A stretch of DNA of 64,000 bases from Ch67 sp041395845 (GTDB lineage: Bacteria; Pseudomonadota; Gammaproteobacteria; Pseudomonadales; Ketobacteraceae). The stretch covers positions 1-64,000 of the forward strand of contig JAWKZS010000021.1 of NCBI GenBank assembly GCA_041395845.1, given 5' to 3'. The position numbers and the translations under genes were made by a program. The notes beneath the pieces were generated by a model that was not told where the DNA came from, searched no databases, and was given only the letters and a program-made list of their open reading frames with translations. Below, in pieces: positions 8,381 through 15,924 of the stretch (its first letter is position 1; each line of letters opens with the position of its first letter).

Positions 8381-9595
8381 TTGAGTTCAGTCGTATCGGA
8401 GCAGCGTGTTCTTTCCGGCATGCGCCCCACGGGCAGTCTGCATCTGGGCCATTACCACGGCGTTCTGAAGAACTGGGTGAAATTGCAGCACGAGTATGAG
8501 TGCTTTTTCTTCGTGGCCGACTGGCACGCCCTCACCACCCACTACGAAGATCCCCGCGTGATCGAGCAATCAGTGTGGGACATGGTGATCGACTGGCTCG
8601 CCGCCGGCCTGAACCCGGGCTCGGTGACGCTGTTCGTGCAGAGCCGCGTGCCTGAACATGCCGAGCTGCATCTGCTGCTGTCGATGATGACTCCGCTGGG
8701 TTGGCTGGAGCGGGTGCCGACCTACAAGGACCAGATCGAACAACTCAAGGAAAAGGATCTGGCCACCTACGGCTTCCTTGGCTATCCGTTGCTGCAGAGC
8801 GCCGATATCCTGATCTACCGTGCGGGTCACGTGCCGGTGGGTGCAGACCAGATTTCCCATATCGAACTGACTCGCGAAGTGGCGCGCCGCTTCAACCATA
8901 TGTATGGCCGCGAGCCCGGCTTTGAAGAGCTGGTGGATCAGGCCATCCAGAAAATGGGCAAGAAGAACGCCAAGCTGTATCGCAGCCTGCTGACCAAGTA
9001 TCAGGAGCAGGGCGACGAAGACGCGCTGGAAACCGCCCACGCGCTGGTGCGGGAACAGCAGAACATCACCCTGCGCGACAAGGATCGCCTGCATGGCTAT
9101 ATCGAAGGCGGCGGCAAGGTCATCCTGCCGGAACCCCAGCCTTTGCTGACACCGGCGTCCAAAATGCCCGGTCTGGACGGCCGCAAGATGTCCAAGTCCT
9201 ACAACAACGCCATTACCCTGCGTGACAGCGAAGATGAAGTGGCGACCAAGATCCGCACCATGCCGACCGACCCGGCCCGGGTGCGTCGTACCGATCCGGG
9301 TGATCCGGAAAAATGCCCGGTGTGGCAATGGCATCTGGTGTATTCCGACGACAGTTGCCGTCAGTGGGTGCAGGAAGGCTGCAAGACTGCCGGCATCGGC
9401 TGTCTGGACTGCAAGAAGCCGCTGATCGAGGCGGTGCAGGCAGAACTCAAGCCGATCCGTATCCGCGCCCAGGACTACGCCAGCAATCCGGATCTGGTGA
9501 AGACCATTGTCGCCGAAGGCTGCGAAAAGGCCCGGGAAGCCGCGCGTTCCACGCTGGAAGAAGTCCGCGAAGCCATGGGGCTGGGGTACTTCTGA
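8381..9595 (+). CDS. trpS: Tryptophan--tRNA ligase, with putative iron-sulfur motif
   Basis: A class I aminoacyl-tRNA synthetase that charges tRNA-Trp. I place the start at TTG 8381 because AGGAG (8370-8374) sits 6 bases before it; this gives 404 residues, whereas the upstream ATG at 8360 has no ribosome site. The HIGH-type motif is HLGH in GSLHLGHYHG, and KMSKS is in GRKMSKSYNN. Near the C-terminus Cys312, Cys334, Cys341 and Cys344 follow C-x21-C-x6-C-x2-C, nearly the C-x22-C-x6-C-x2-C pattern that binds a 4Fe-4S cluster in some bacterial TrpRS enzymes. Cys326 lies in between. It is followed closely by scpA. Confidence 0.95.
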   Translation: MSSVVSEQRVLSGMRPTGSLHLGHYHGVLKNWVKLQHEYECFFFVADWHALTTHYEDPRVIEQSVWDMVIDWLAAGLNPGSVTLFVQSRVPEHAELHLLLSMMTPLGWLERVPTYKDQIEQLKEKDLATYGFLGYPLLQSADILIYRAGHVPVGADQISHIELTREVARRFNHMYGREPGFEELVDQAIQKMGKKNAKLYRSLLTKYQEQGDEDALETAHALVREQQNITLRDKDRLHGYIEGGGKVILPEPQPLLTPASKMPGLDGRKMSKSYNNAITLRDSEDEVATKIRTMPTDPARVRRTDPGDPEKCPVWQWHLVYSDDSCRQWVQEGCKTAGIGCLDCKKPLIEAVQAELKPIRIRAQDYASNPDLVKTIVAEGCEKAREAARSTLEEVREAMGLGYF

Positions 9596-9597
9596 TC

Positions 9598-10698
9598 ATG
9601 ACCATGCAGGAACAGGACACCCTGCTCGAAGACGCACCCGCAACGGCGCTGCAGTCGCCTGTGGCCGATGCTGCGGCGGAAAACCCGGTGTCCGAGCACA
9701 ATCCTGTTCAGGAGGAAATGCCCTTCGCGCTGGTGTACGGTCAGGCTGTCACCAAGCTGCCGCAGGATCTGTACATTCCGCCGGACGCCCTTGAGGTCAT
9801 CCTCGAAGCCTTCGAAGGTCCGCTCGACCTGCTGCTGTACCTGATCAAAAAGCAGAATCTGGATATCCTCGACATTCCCGTCGCCCAGATCACCAGCCAG
9901 TACATGGAATACGTTGAGCTGATGAAGAGCCTCAACCTGGAACTGGCGGCGGAATATCTGGTGATGGCGGCCCTGCTGGGGGAAATCAAATCCCGCATGC
10001 TGCTGCCGCGTCAGGCCGGCGAGGAAGAGGAAGAACACGATCCCCGCGCTGAACTGATCCGCCGTCTGCAGGAATACGAGCGCTTCAAGAAAGCGGCGGA
10101 AGATATCGATGTCATGCCGCGGGTTGGCCGCGAAGTGCATCTGGTCAGTGCCGATCCGCCGGAATACGAACGCCCGCGTTTGCATCCTGACGTGGATCTG
10201 CGCGAAGTGCTGCTGGCTTTGCAGGACGTACTGCACCGGGCTGACATGTTTGAAAGCCATCAGGTGACCCGGGAAAAACTGTCCACCCGCGAGCGCATGA
10301 CCGAAGTACTGGAGCGTCTGGGCCACGACCGCTTTATCCCGTTCGTGGCGTTGTTCCGCTATGAAGAAGGCCGGCTGGGAGTGGTGGTGACCTTCCTCGC
10401 CATTCTGGAGCTGGTCAAGGAATCCCTGGTGGAGCTGGTGCAGAGCGAAGCCTTCGCGCCGATTCATGTGCGTGCCCGTGCTGCTGCCCATGAAGGCGAA
10501 ACCTTGCCGGATGACGACGCGGATAACGGTGGGGAAAGTGCCTACGCCCTCCGCACGCCGGCCAGTGACGTTACACCGGTCGAAGAAGAAATGTCCCTGC
10601 CGGACCCGGACAGTGATTTTGATCCGGCTCACCGCATAACCAGTGCCGGCGATCCGGCGATGATCGACGCGAACGAAGAAGACGATGTCAATCGATAA
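9598..10698 (+). CDS. scpA: Segregation and condensation protein A
   Basis: The kleisin-like subunit of the SMC-ScpAB complex that organises the chromosome. Read from ATG 9598, two bases after the trpS stop, it has 366 residues; ATG 9604 is an alternative. The family core begins at EAFEGPLDLLLYLIKKQNLD and includes ITSQYMEYVELM and LNLELAAEYLVMAALL. The first ~60 residues and the last ~70 (acidic, Asp/Glu-rich) are extensions outside the core. It overlaps scpB by 14 bases. No smc gene is in the window. Confidence 0.92.
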   Translation: MTMQEQDTLLEDAPATALQSPVADAAAENPVSEHNPVQEEMPFALVYGQAVTKLPQDLYIPPDALEVILEAFEGPLDLLLYLIKKQNLDILDIPVAQITSQYMEYVELMKSLNLELAAEYLVMAALLGEIKSRMLLPRQAGEEEEEHDPRAELIRRLQEYERFKKAAEDIDVMPRVGREVHLVSADPPEYERPRLHPDVDLREVLLALQDVLHRADMFESHQVTREKLSTRERMTEVLERLGHDRFIPFVALFRYEEGRLGVVVTFLAILELVKESLVELVQSEAFAPIHVRARAAAHEGETLPDDDADNGGESAYALRTPASDVTPVEEEMSLPDPDSDFDPAHRITSAGDPAMIDANEEDDVNR

Positions 10699-11434
10699 GA
10701 ACACACTGAAACGCATTATCGAAGGCGCGCTGTTTGCCTCGGGCCAGCCGCTCAATCTGGAAAAGCTGACGACGCTGTTCTACGACGACGAGCGCCCCAC
10801 CACCGCGATGTTCCTCGACGCCCTGCAGGAACTGAAGGCCGATTATGCCGAGCGCGGTGTGATGCTGAAGGAAGTGGCCAGTGGCTGGCGCTTTCAGGTG
10901 CAGACCGATGTGGGTGAATGGGTCAGCCGGCTGTGGGAAGAAAAGCCTGCCCGCTATTCCCGAGCCTTGCTGGAAACCCTGGCACTGGTGGCCTATCGCC
11001 AGCCGATCACCCGGGGTGAAATCGAGGAAATTCGCGGTGTCAGCGTCAGTACCCATATCACCAAGACCCTGCTGGAGCGGGAGTGGATCCGGGTGGTTGG
11101 CCATCGTGACGTGCCGGGGCGGCCGGCCATGTATGGCACCACCCGGGCGTTTCTGGACTATTTCAACCTGAAGAACCTGGATGAGCTGCCGTCGCTGGCG
11201 GAAATCCGGGATCTGGATAAAATCAGCGCCGAACTGGACGCGCGGGCGCAGGATCTGCTGCCGCCCGACGAATCCGCCGGCGACGAAGGCACCGCTGAGG
11301 AAGCGACTGCCGATGCCAGCGTTGCAGAAACGCCGGCACAGGAACCCGACATCGCTGAGGAAGCGACTGTCGACACGGACGTTGACCCGGTGGCGGCCGG
11401 GGATGGTGACTTGGAACCGCGTACTGACGCCTGA
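10685..11434 (+). CDS. scpB: Segregation and condensation protein B
   Basis: Partner of ScpA in the SMC complex. A 249-residue protein with the two winged-helix domains of ScpB: IIEGALFASGQPLNLEKL at the start, then ALLETLALVAYRQPITRGEI and GRPAMYGTTRAFLDYFNL. The last ~65 residues form an acidic Ala/Glu/Asp tail with an internal duplication (see repeat at 11293-11369). It overlaps the end of scpA by 14 bases, so translation is coupled. Confidence 0.92.
   Translation: MSIDKNTLKRIIEGALFASGQPLNLEKLTTLFYDDERPTTAMFLDALQELKADYAERGVMLKEVASGWRFQVQTDVGEWVSRLWEEKPARYSRALLETLALVAYRQPITRGEIEEIRGVSVSTHITKTLLEREWIRVVGHRDVPGRPAMYGTTRAFLDYFNLKNLDELPSLAEIRDLDKISAELDARAQDLLPPDESAGDEGTAEEATADASVAETPAQEPDIAEEATVDTDVDPVAAGDGDLEPRTDA
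11293..11369 (+). repeat. In-frame 17-base direct repeat inside scpB tail
   Basis: CGCTGAGGAAGCGACTG occurs at 11293-11309 and again at 11353-11369, exactly 60 bases (20 codons) apart and in frame, encoding AEEAT twice. This looks like an old tandem duplication that lengthened the acidic tail of ScpB. Confidence 0.8.
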
Positions 11435-11542
11435 GTCAGGACACAGTACTACCAAATCGCTAACGTTTTGCTACAGATCGCGCCACGTTGTTGCGTCACA
11501 ATGTGATGTTCGTTTGGCGTGTGTCTGGTGTCTTTTCCAGTT

Positions 11543-11561
11543 GAACGTCGTGAAGACGTTC
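11543..11561 (+). promoter_or_regulatory. Hairpin in the leader of rluB
   Basis: GAACGTC (11543-11549) and GACGTTC (11555-11561) form a perfect 7-base stem with a 5-base loop, 32 bases before the rluB start. No T tract follows. It is a candidate 5' UTR structure. Confidence 0.4.
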
Positions 11562-11593
11562 TGCAGTACTCAAGTGGGTGGTTTGTAAGGGCA

Positions 11594-12433
11594 ATGAGCG
11601 AGAAAATTCAGAAGGTTTTGGCGCGAGTAGGACTCGGTTCCCGCCGGATGATGGAAGAGTGGATCGACGCGGGCCGCGTTTCCGTCAATGGCAGCATCGC
11701 CAAGCTGGGCGATCGCGTGTCAGACGGTGATGATCTGCGGGTCGACGGTCGCCTGATCCAGTTTCAGACCGAAGAGGAAAGCATCCGTCGCGTGGTGCTG
11801 TACTACAAGCCGGAAGGCGAGGTCTGCACCCGCACCGATCCCCAGGGTCGGCCAACCGTGTTTGATCAGCTGCCCAAACTCAAGGAGCAGCGCTGGGTGG
11901 CCATCGGCCGTCTTGATATCAACAGTCAGGGCCTGATGCTGTTCACCACCGATGGTGATCTGGCGAACCGGCTGATGCACCCGTCTTCCCGTATTGAGCG
12001 TGAGTATGCCGTGCGCGTGCATGGGCAGGTGACACCGGAGACCATCGAACGTCTGAAAACCGGCGTCCTGCTGATGGATGGTGAAGCCCATTTCGATGAA
12101 ATCGTCGACGCCGGTGGCGAAGGCTCCAACCACTGGTATCACGTCATTCTGCGGGAAGGCCGCAAGCGCGAAGTGCGCCGTATGTGGGAGTCCCAAGGTG
12201 TGCAGGTCAGCCGCCTGATCCGGGTGCGCTATGGCAATATCCAGCTGCCACGCAATCTCAAGGCCGGTCGCTATATCGAGCTGGACAAGGACATGATCGA
12301 CCTGCTGGCGGAATCCTGCGGTGCGGAAATCCGCAAGCGCACCGGTCTGTATGGTCGAGCCAAGGTGCGCTCAGAGCGTGCCGTGGACAAGGAAGTGAAG
12401 CGGGGCGGATTCCTGCGTCGCCGCCGTTATTGA
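11594..12433 (+). CDS. rluB: 23S rRNA pseudouridine(2605) synthase
   Basis: RluB isomerises U2605 of 23S rRNA. From ATG 11594 (MSEKIQKVLARVGLGSRR, preceded by TAAGG) it has 279 residues. The N-terminal ~60 residues are an S4 RNA-binding domain, and the catalytic domain contains GRLDINSQGLMLFTTDG, whose Asp is the catalytic residue of this superfamily. The C-terminus is short and basic (LRRRRY). An upstream start at 11519 is unlikely. The end overlaps by 7 bases with the end of the convergent diguanylate cyclase gene. rluB next to scpAB is a common arrangement. Confidence 0.93.
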   Translation: MSEKIQKVLARVGLGSRRMMEEWIDAGRVSVNGSIAKLGDRVSDGDDLRVDGRLIQFQTEEESIRRVVLYYKPEGEVCTRTDPQGRPTVFDQLPKLKEQRWVAIGRLDINSQGLMLFTTDGDLANRLMHPSSRIEREYAVRVHGQVTPETIERLKTGVLLMDGEAHFDEIVDAGGEGSNHWYHVILREGRKREVRRMWESQGVQVSRLIRVRYGNIQLPRNLKAGRYIELDKDMIDLLAESCGAEIRKRTGLYGRAKVRSERAVDKEVKRGGFLRRRRY

Positions 12434-13389
12434 ATCACCACATCGTTAGTGGCGGTAGCCAATGCCGGTTCCGCCACTACCACCTGGTTCCGACCGTTCT
12501 GCTTGGCCTGGTACAGCGCACGGTCGGCCCGCACTAGCAAGTCTTCTTTTGACTCCCCCCGGCTCAATGTCGCTACACCAATGCTGACACTTACCGGAAT
12601 CAGTTTGCTCGCATAATGCAGGGTGAGCCGTTCGATGTTGCGGCGAATCCGTTCCGCCGTGATTTTCGCGCCGGCAGAGGCAGTTTTGTTGAGCAGGATG
12701 ACAAATTCTTCCCCGCCAAAGCGGAAGGTCATATCGGCACAGCGGCTGTTGGCGGCCAGGGTCTTTGCCACCATTTTCAGTACGTAATCACCGGTCGCGT
12801 GACCAAATTCGTCGTTGATTCGCTTGAAGTGATCCAGGTCGAGCACCAGTACCGACAGGGCATCCTGGTAGCGGTGGGCCTGTTCCACTTCGCGGTTCAT
12901 CACGCTTTCCAGGTGAATGCGGTTGCCGGCGCCAGTGAGTCCGTCGGTCAGGGAAGCGCGTACGGCTTCCAGATAGCGCAGGCCGTTGCGCACCGGGTAA
13001 ATCAGGGTTTCCACCAAGCGATCCAGCCGGCGCAGCTCTTCGTCGCAGAAGGCCTGCTGGGTGCGGTGCAGTGACAGTTCACCCAGGAAATCGCAGCGGG
13101 TCTGCAGTCGGTAGTGCGAGGTGTGGCCGGAGGCTATGCCGGTTTCGAAGCTGAACTGTGGGTTGCTGTGCTGGTAGCTGATGCCATCCATCGGCACGGC
13201 GCGGCGTGCTTCCTGATAAAACAGGCGCAGGATTTCCGGCAGTTCGATACTGGTCTGCAGGATCAGGTTCAGGCGTACGATGGCCTGGGCCTCGAACACT
13301 GGCTCCGGGATGGTGGCGATGCCATTGTTCAGAATGCTGGCGGCGTCCAGATCCACGATACGTGCAGTTGCGTTAGCGCCCATTTGCAT
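12427..13389 (-). CDS. Diguanylate cyclase (GGDEF domain)
   Basis: Makes cyclic di-GMP from GTP. A 320-residue soluble protein; an ATG six bases downstream (MGANATARIV) is an equally good start, with GAGG upstream. The first ~145 residues look like a GAF-type sensor domain with no transmembrane helix. The catalytic domain starts at LTDGLTGAGNR (148) and carries GGEEF at 225-229. The inhibitory I-site RxxD (Arg216-Asp219) is intact five residues before it, so product feedback inhibition is expected. A GGDEF gene occupies the same position between rluB and yciK in Pseudomonas. Confidence 0.92.
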   Translation of the reverse strand: MQMGANATARIVDLDAASILNNGIATIPEPVFEAQAIVRLNLILQTSIELPEILRLFYQEARRAVPMDGISYQHSNPQFSFETGIASGHTSHYRLQTRCDFLGELSLHRTQQAFCDEELRRLDRLVETLIYPVRNGLRYLEAVRASLTDGLTGAGNRIHLESVMNREVEQAHRYQDALSVLVLDLDHFKRINDEFGHATGDYVLKMVAKTLAANSRCADMTFRFGGEEFVILLNKTASAGAKITAERIRRNIERLTLHYASKLIPVSVSIGVATLSRGESKEDLLVRADRALYQAKQNGRNQVVVAEPALATATNDVVIQ

Positions 13390-13576
13390 AAACCTCGGAA
13401 GTTCGACATGGCAGCCGATGCTGCGTGCAGGTGGCTATGCCAATAGCGTGCCAGTCCTGGCTGTAAAATAAGCAGTGGATTTTTTTCCTTTTAAAACAGA
13501 AAGTTGCAGGGGTGGTTTACTGCTGTCAAAAAAACAATAGCGGATGTCAGACGAAAGAAGCGGGTGTGGCGACGGA

Positions 13577-13650
13577 TTTTCGACGCTTTTGCGATGGTGG
13601 GATGCTCCCCCCGCAGCGGATAGCGGCTAGCGGGAGCAGAGCGTCAGAAA
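13577..13650. repeat. Compound inverted repeat with three AGCGG heptads
   Basis: Nested arms GACGCT (13582-13587)/AGCGTC (13640-13645) and TGCTCCC (13603-13609)/GGGAGCA (13632-13638), flanked by TTTTC and GAAAA, form a large imperfect hairpin. Its loop side contains three 7-base units beginning AGCGG at 13615, 13622 and 13629. It lies downstream of yciK and upstream of the cyclase gene. It could end yciK transcription, but there is no T tract after it on that strand. Confidence 0.45.
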
Positions 13651-13680
13651 AACTGGAAGGTAAACGGCTTCGTGAGTGCG

Positions 13681-14433
13681 TTATTTGGGTTGTGCATCCA
13701 GGGATTGGCCGGTAACGCCGGCGGAATCCGGGCCCATCAGGTAGTAGTACGGGCCAAGGATCGCCTCGGGCGGGCAAAGGTTTGCCGGGTCTTCCGCCGG
13801 ATAGGCGCTGGCGCGCATACGGGTACGGGTGGCGCCGGGATTGATGCAGTTCACCTTGATGTTGCTGGTGTTGCCGATGTCGTCCGCCAGTGTCTGCATC
13901 ATGCCTTCCACGGCGAATTTGGAAATCGCATAGGCGCCCCAGTTGGCGCGGCCTTTCCTGCCCACCGATGAGGTGGTAAAGATGATGGAACCCTGATCCG
14001 ACTGACGCAGCAGCGGCATCAGGTGGCGCACCAGCAGAAACTGCGCGTTCACGTTGACCTTCATGACTTTCTCGAACACATCCACCGGGAAGAATTCCAG
14101 CGGGCGCAGGTCGCCAAGGATCGCGGCATTCAGCAGCAGTCCGTCCAGGCGGCCGAACTCCTGCTCGATGGTGTCGGCAATCTGGCGGTATTCCAGGGCG
14201 CTGGCGGTTTCCAGATTGAGGGGAACAATGGCCGGCTGCTTGCCACCTTCCTGTTCGATCTGGTCATACACCTGTTCCAGCTTTTCGACCGTCTTGCCCA
14301 GCAGAATCACCGTGGCGCCCAGGCGGGCGAAACCCAGCGCGGCGGCTTTGCCGATGCCATCGCCGGCGCCAGTCACCAGAATGATGCGGTCGGCCAGAAG
14401 GTTTGCGGGGGCTTGGTAGTCGTGCATGGTCAC
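13681..14433 (-). CDS. yciK: YciK family SDR oxidoreductase
   Basis: A 250-residue short-chain dehydrogenase. The NAD(P)-binding motif TGAGDGIGKAAALG is near residue 20, NAAILG follows, and the catalytic YAISK holds Tyr and Lys. LNPGATRTRMRASAYPAEDP-like C-terminal sequence (here NPGATRTRM and AYPAEDP) is typical of YciK. The reaction is not established for the family. It is the last gene of the mtaD-ubiG-mupP-yciK unit, the same order as in Pseudomonas, but is set apart from mupP by a 63-base inverted repeat. Confidence 0.9.
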   Translation of the reverse strand: MTMHDYQAPANLLADRIILVTGAGDGIGKAAALGFARLGATVILLGKTVEKLEQVYDQIEQEGGKQPAIVPLNLETASALEYRQIADTIEQEFGRLDGLLLNAAILGDLRPLEFFPVDVFEKVMKVNVNAQFLLVRHLMPLLRQSDQGSIIFTTSSVGRKGRANWGAYAISKFAVEGMMQTLADDIGNTSNIKVNCINPGATRTRMRASAYPAEDPANLCPPEAILGPYYYLMGPDSAGVTGQSLDAQPK

Positions 14434-14484
14434 TCCAGTGTCAGCGGGTGAGCTGACCAGTGTATCAAACCGGGCAGCGGATTA

Positions 14485-14547
14485 GCAGGCTGTTGAAAAT
14501 GTTGTCGAAGCCGCTCATGTGAGGCAGATGGTTTTTCAACAGCCTGC
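14485..14547. repeat. 63-base element with perfect 15-base terminal inverted repeats
   Basis: GCAGGCTGTTGAAAA (14485-14499) and TTTTCAACAGCCTGC (14533-14547) are perfect inverted copies around 33 bases that contain a smaller imperfect hairpin (CTC...GAG). It lies between mupP and yciK. The A/T runs face inward, so it is not a classical terminator. It resembles a minimal palindromic or transposon-end relic. Confidence 0.75.
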
Positions 14548-14554
14548 CAGGCAA

Positions 14555-15226
14555 TCAGGATGCGGCTTTGTCGAGCAGAAAAGCCTGCAGCTGTGCGGGC
14601 GTCTGCAGAATCACATCCGCCTGCCAGTCTTTGATGTCGGTGTCCTGTTCCAGGTAGCCCCAGGCGGCGGCGATGGTGATATTGCCCGCCGCGCGGCCCG
14701 CTTCGATGTCGCGAATATGATCACCCACGTACAGGGTTTTCAGCGGATCGACCGACAGCCAGTCGCAGGCGGTGAGCAGCGGTTCCGGGTGCGGCTTTTT
14801 GTGGGTGACGTGATCCGGGCAGACGGTGACCGCACAGCGCTGATCCAGCTGCAGTCCGCGCAGCAGGGGCAGGGTGTAGCGGCTGGGCTTGTTGGTCACG
14901 ACTCCCCAGGGAATGTTGCGCTGCTCAAGCCAGCGCAGGCTGGTGTCCAGGCCGTCGAACAGTTTTGATTCCACCGCCAGCCCCTGTTCATACAGGGCCA
15001 GCAGTTTTTCCAAGCGACGGGCGAAGTCGTCGCTGGCTTCCTCCAGTGCAAACCCCAGTTTCACCAGCGCCCGGGCGCCGTTCGACACCTGGTTGCGAAT
15101 CGTGTCGTAGGGCAGGGGCGCCAACTGGTCGTCGGCCCGCAGCTGGTTCAGCACCCGGACGAAATCCGGTGCCGTATCCACCAGGGTTCCATCCAGATCA
15201 AACAGCACGGCAGCAATGTGGGTCAT
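14555..15226 (-). CDS. mupP: N-acetylmuramic acid 6-phosphate phosphatase (HAD family)
   Basis: A 223-residue HAD-superfamily phosphatase from ATG 15226, with the nucleophile motif FDLDGTLVDTAPD (residues 8-20), VVTNKPSRYT (motif II) and VGDHIRDIEAGRAAG (motif III/IV). By sequence alone it resembles phosphoglycolate phosphatase. The position between ubiG and yciK is that of MupP in Pseudomonas, which dephosphorylates MurNAc-6-phosphate in cell-wall recycling, so I call it mupP. Its start overlaps the ubiG stop by one base (TGATG). The longer frame to 15352 is an extension into ubiG and not real. Confidence 0.88.
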   Translation of the reverse strand: MTHIAAVLFDLDGTLVDTAPDFVRVLNQLRADDQLAPLPYDTIRNQVSNGARALVKLGFALEEASDDFARRLEKLLALYEQGLAVESKLFDGLDTSLRWLEQRNIPWGVVTNKPSRYTLPLLRGLQLDQRCAVTVCPDHVTHKKPHPEPLLTACDWLSVDPLKTLYVGDHIRDIEAGRAAGNITIAAAWGYLEQDTDIKDWQADVILQTPAQLQAFLLDKAAS

Positions 15227-15924
15227 CAGAGGCTCTTCTGGGTGTGGATGAAGTAATTGACGTCGGCATCCTTGCTGATGCGGAAGGTGTTGGTCAGCGG
15301 ATTCACGCTCAGGCCGCTGACATCCTTCACCATCAGGCCGGCGCTGCGGCACCAGCTGGCCAGTTCCGATGGCTTGATGAATTTCAGGTAGTCGTGGGTG
15401 CCACGGGGCACCATGTTCAGCACATATTCGGCGGCGACAATGGCCAGCATGTAGGCCTTTGGATTGCGGTTCAGGGTCGAGAAAAACACATGGCCACCAG
15501 GTTTCACCAGATGCGCGCAGGCATTGACCACGGACGCCGGATCGGGCACGTGCTCGAGCATTTCCATGCAGGTGACGAGATCAAACTGGCCCGGCATTTC
15601 TGCTGCCAGCTGCTCCACCGGGATTTGCCGGTAGTCAATGGACAGATTCTGTGGTTCGGCGTGGGCACGTGCGACGTCCAGTGGCGCCTGGCCCATGTCG
15701 ATACCGGTAACATCGGCACCGCGAAACGCCAGTCCTTCACTGAGAATGCCGCCACCGCAGCCGACATCCAGCACTTTCTTGCCGGCCAACGGCGTGCGCT
15801 CGTTGATGTAATTCAGGCGCAGCGGGTTGATGTCGTGCAGCGGCTTGAATTCGCCGGTGCGATCCCACCAGCGCTGGGCCACGGATTCGAATTTGGCAAT
15901 TTCCTGATGATCAACGTTGGTCAT
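15226..15924 (-). CDS. ubiG: Bifunctional ubiquinone O-methyltransferase
   Basis: A 232-residue SAM-dependent methyltransferase that performs both O-methylation steps of ubiquinone synthesis. The SAM motif VLDVGCGGGILSEGLA lies near residue 50. The N-terminal KFESVAQRWWDRTGEFKPLH and the following INPLRLNYI are diagnostic of UbiG. MEMLEHVPDP is motif II. Its ATG overlaps the mtaD stop by four bases (ATGA) and its stop overlaps the mupP start, so it is the middle of a tightly coupled operon. Confidence 0.95.
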   Translation of the reverse strand: MTNVDHQEIAKFESVAQRWWDRTGEFKPLHDINPLRLNYINERTPLAGKKVLDVGCGGGILSEGLAFRGADVTGIDMGQAPLDVARAHAEPQNLSIDYRQIPVEQLAAEMPGQFDLVTCMEMLEHVPDPASVVNACAHLVKPGGHVFFSTLNRNPKAYMLAIVAAEYVLNMVPRGTHDYLKFIKPSELASWCRSAGLMVKDVSGLSVNPLTNTFRISKDADVNYFIHTQKSL

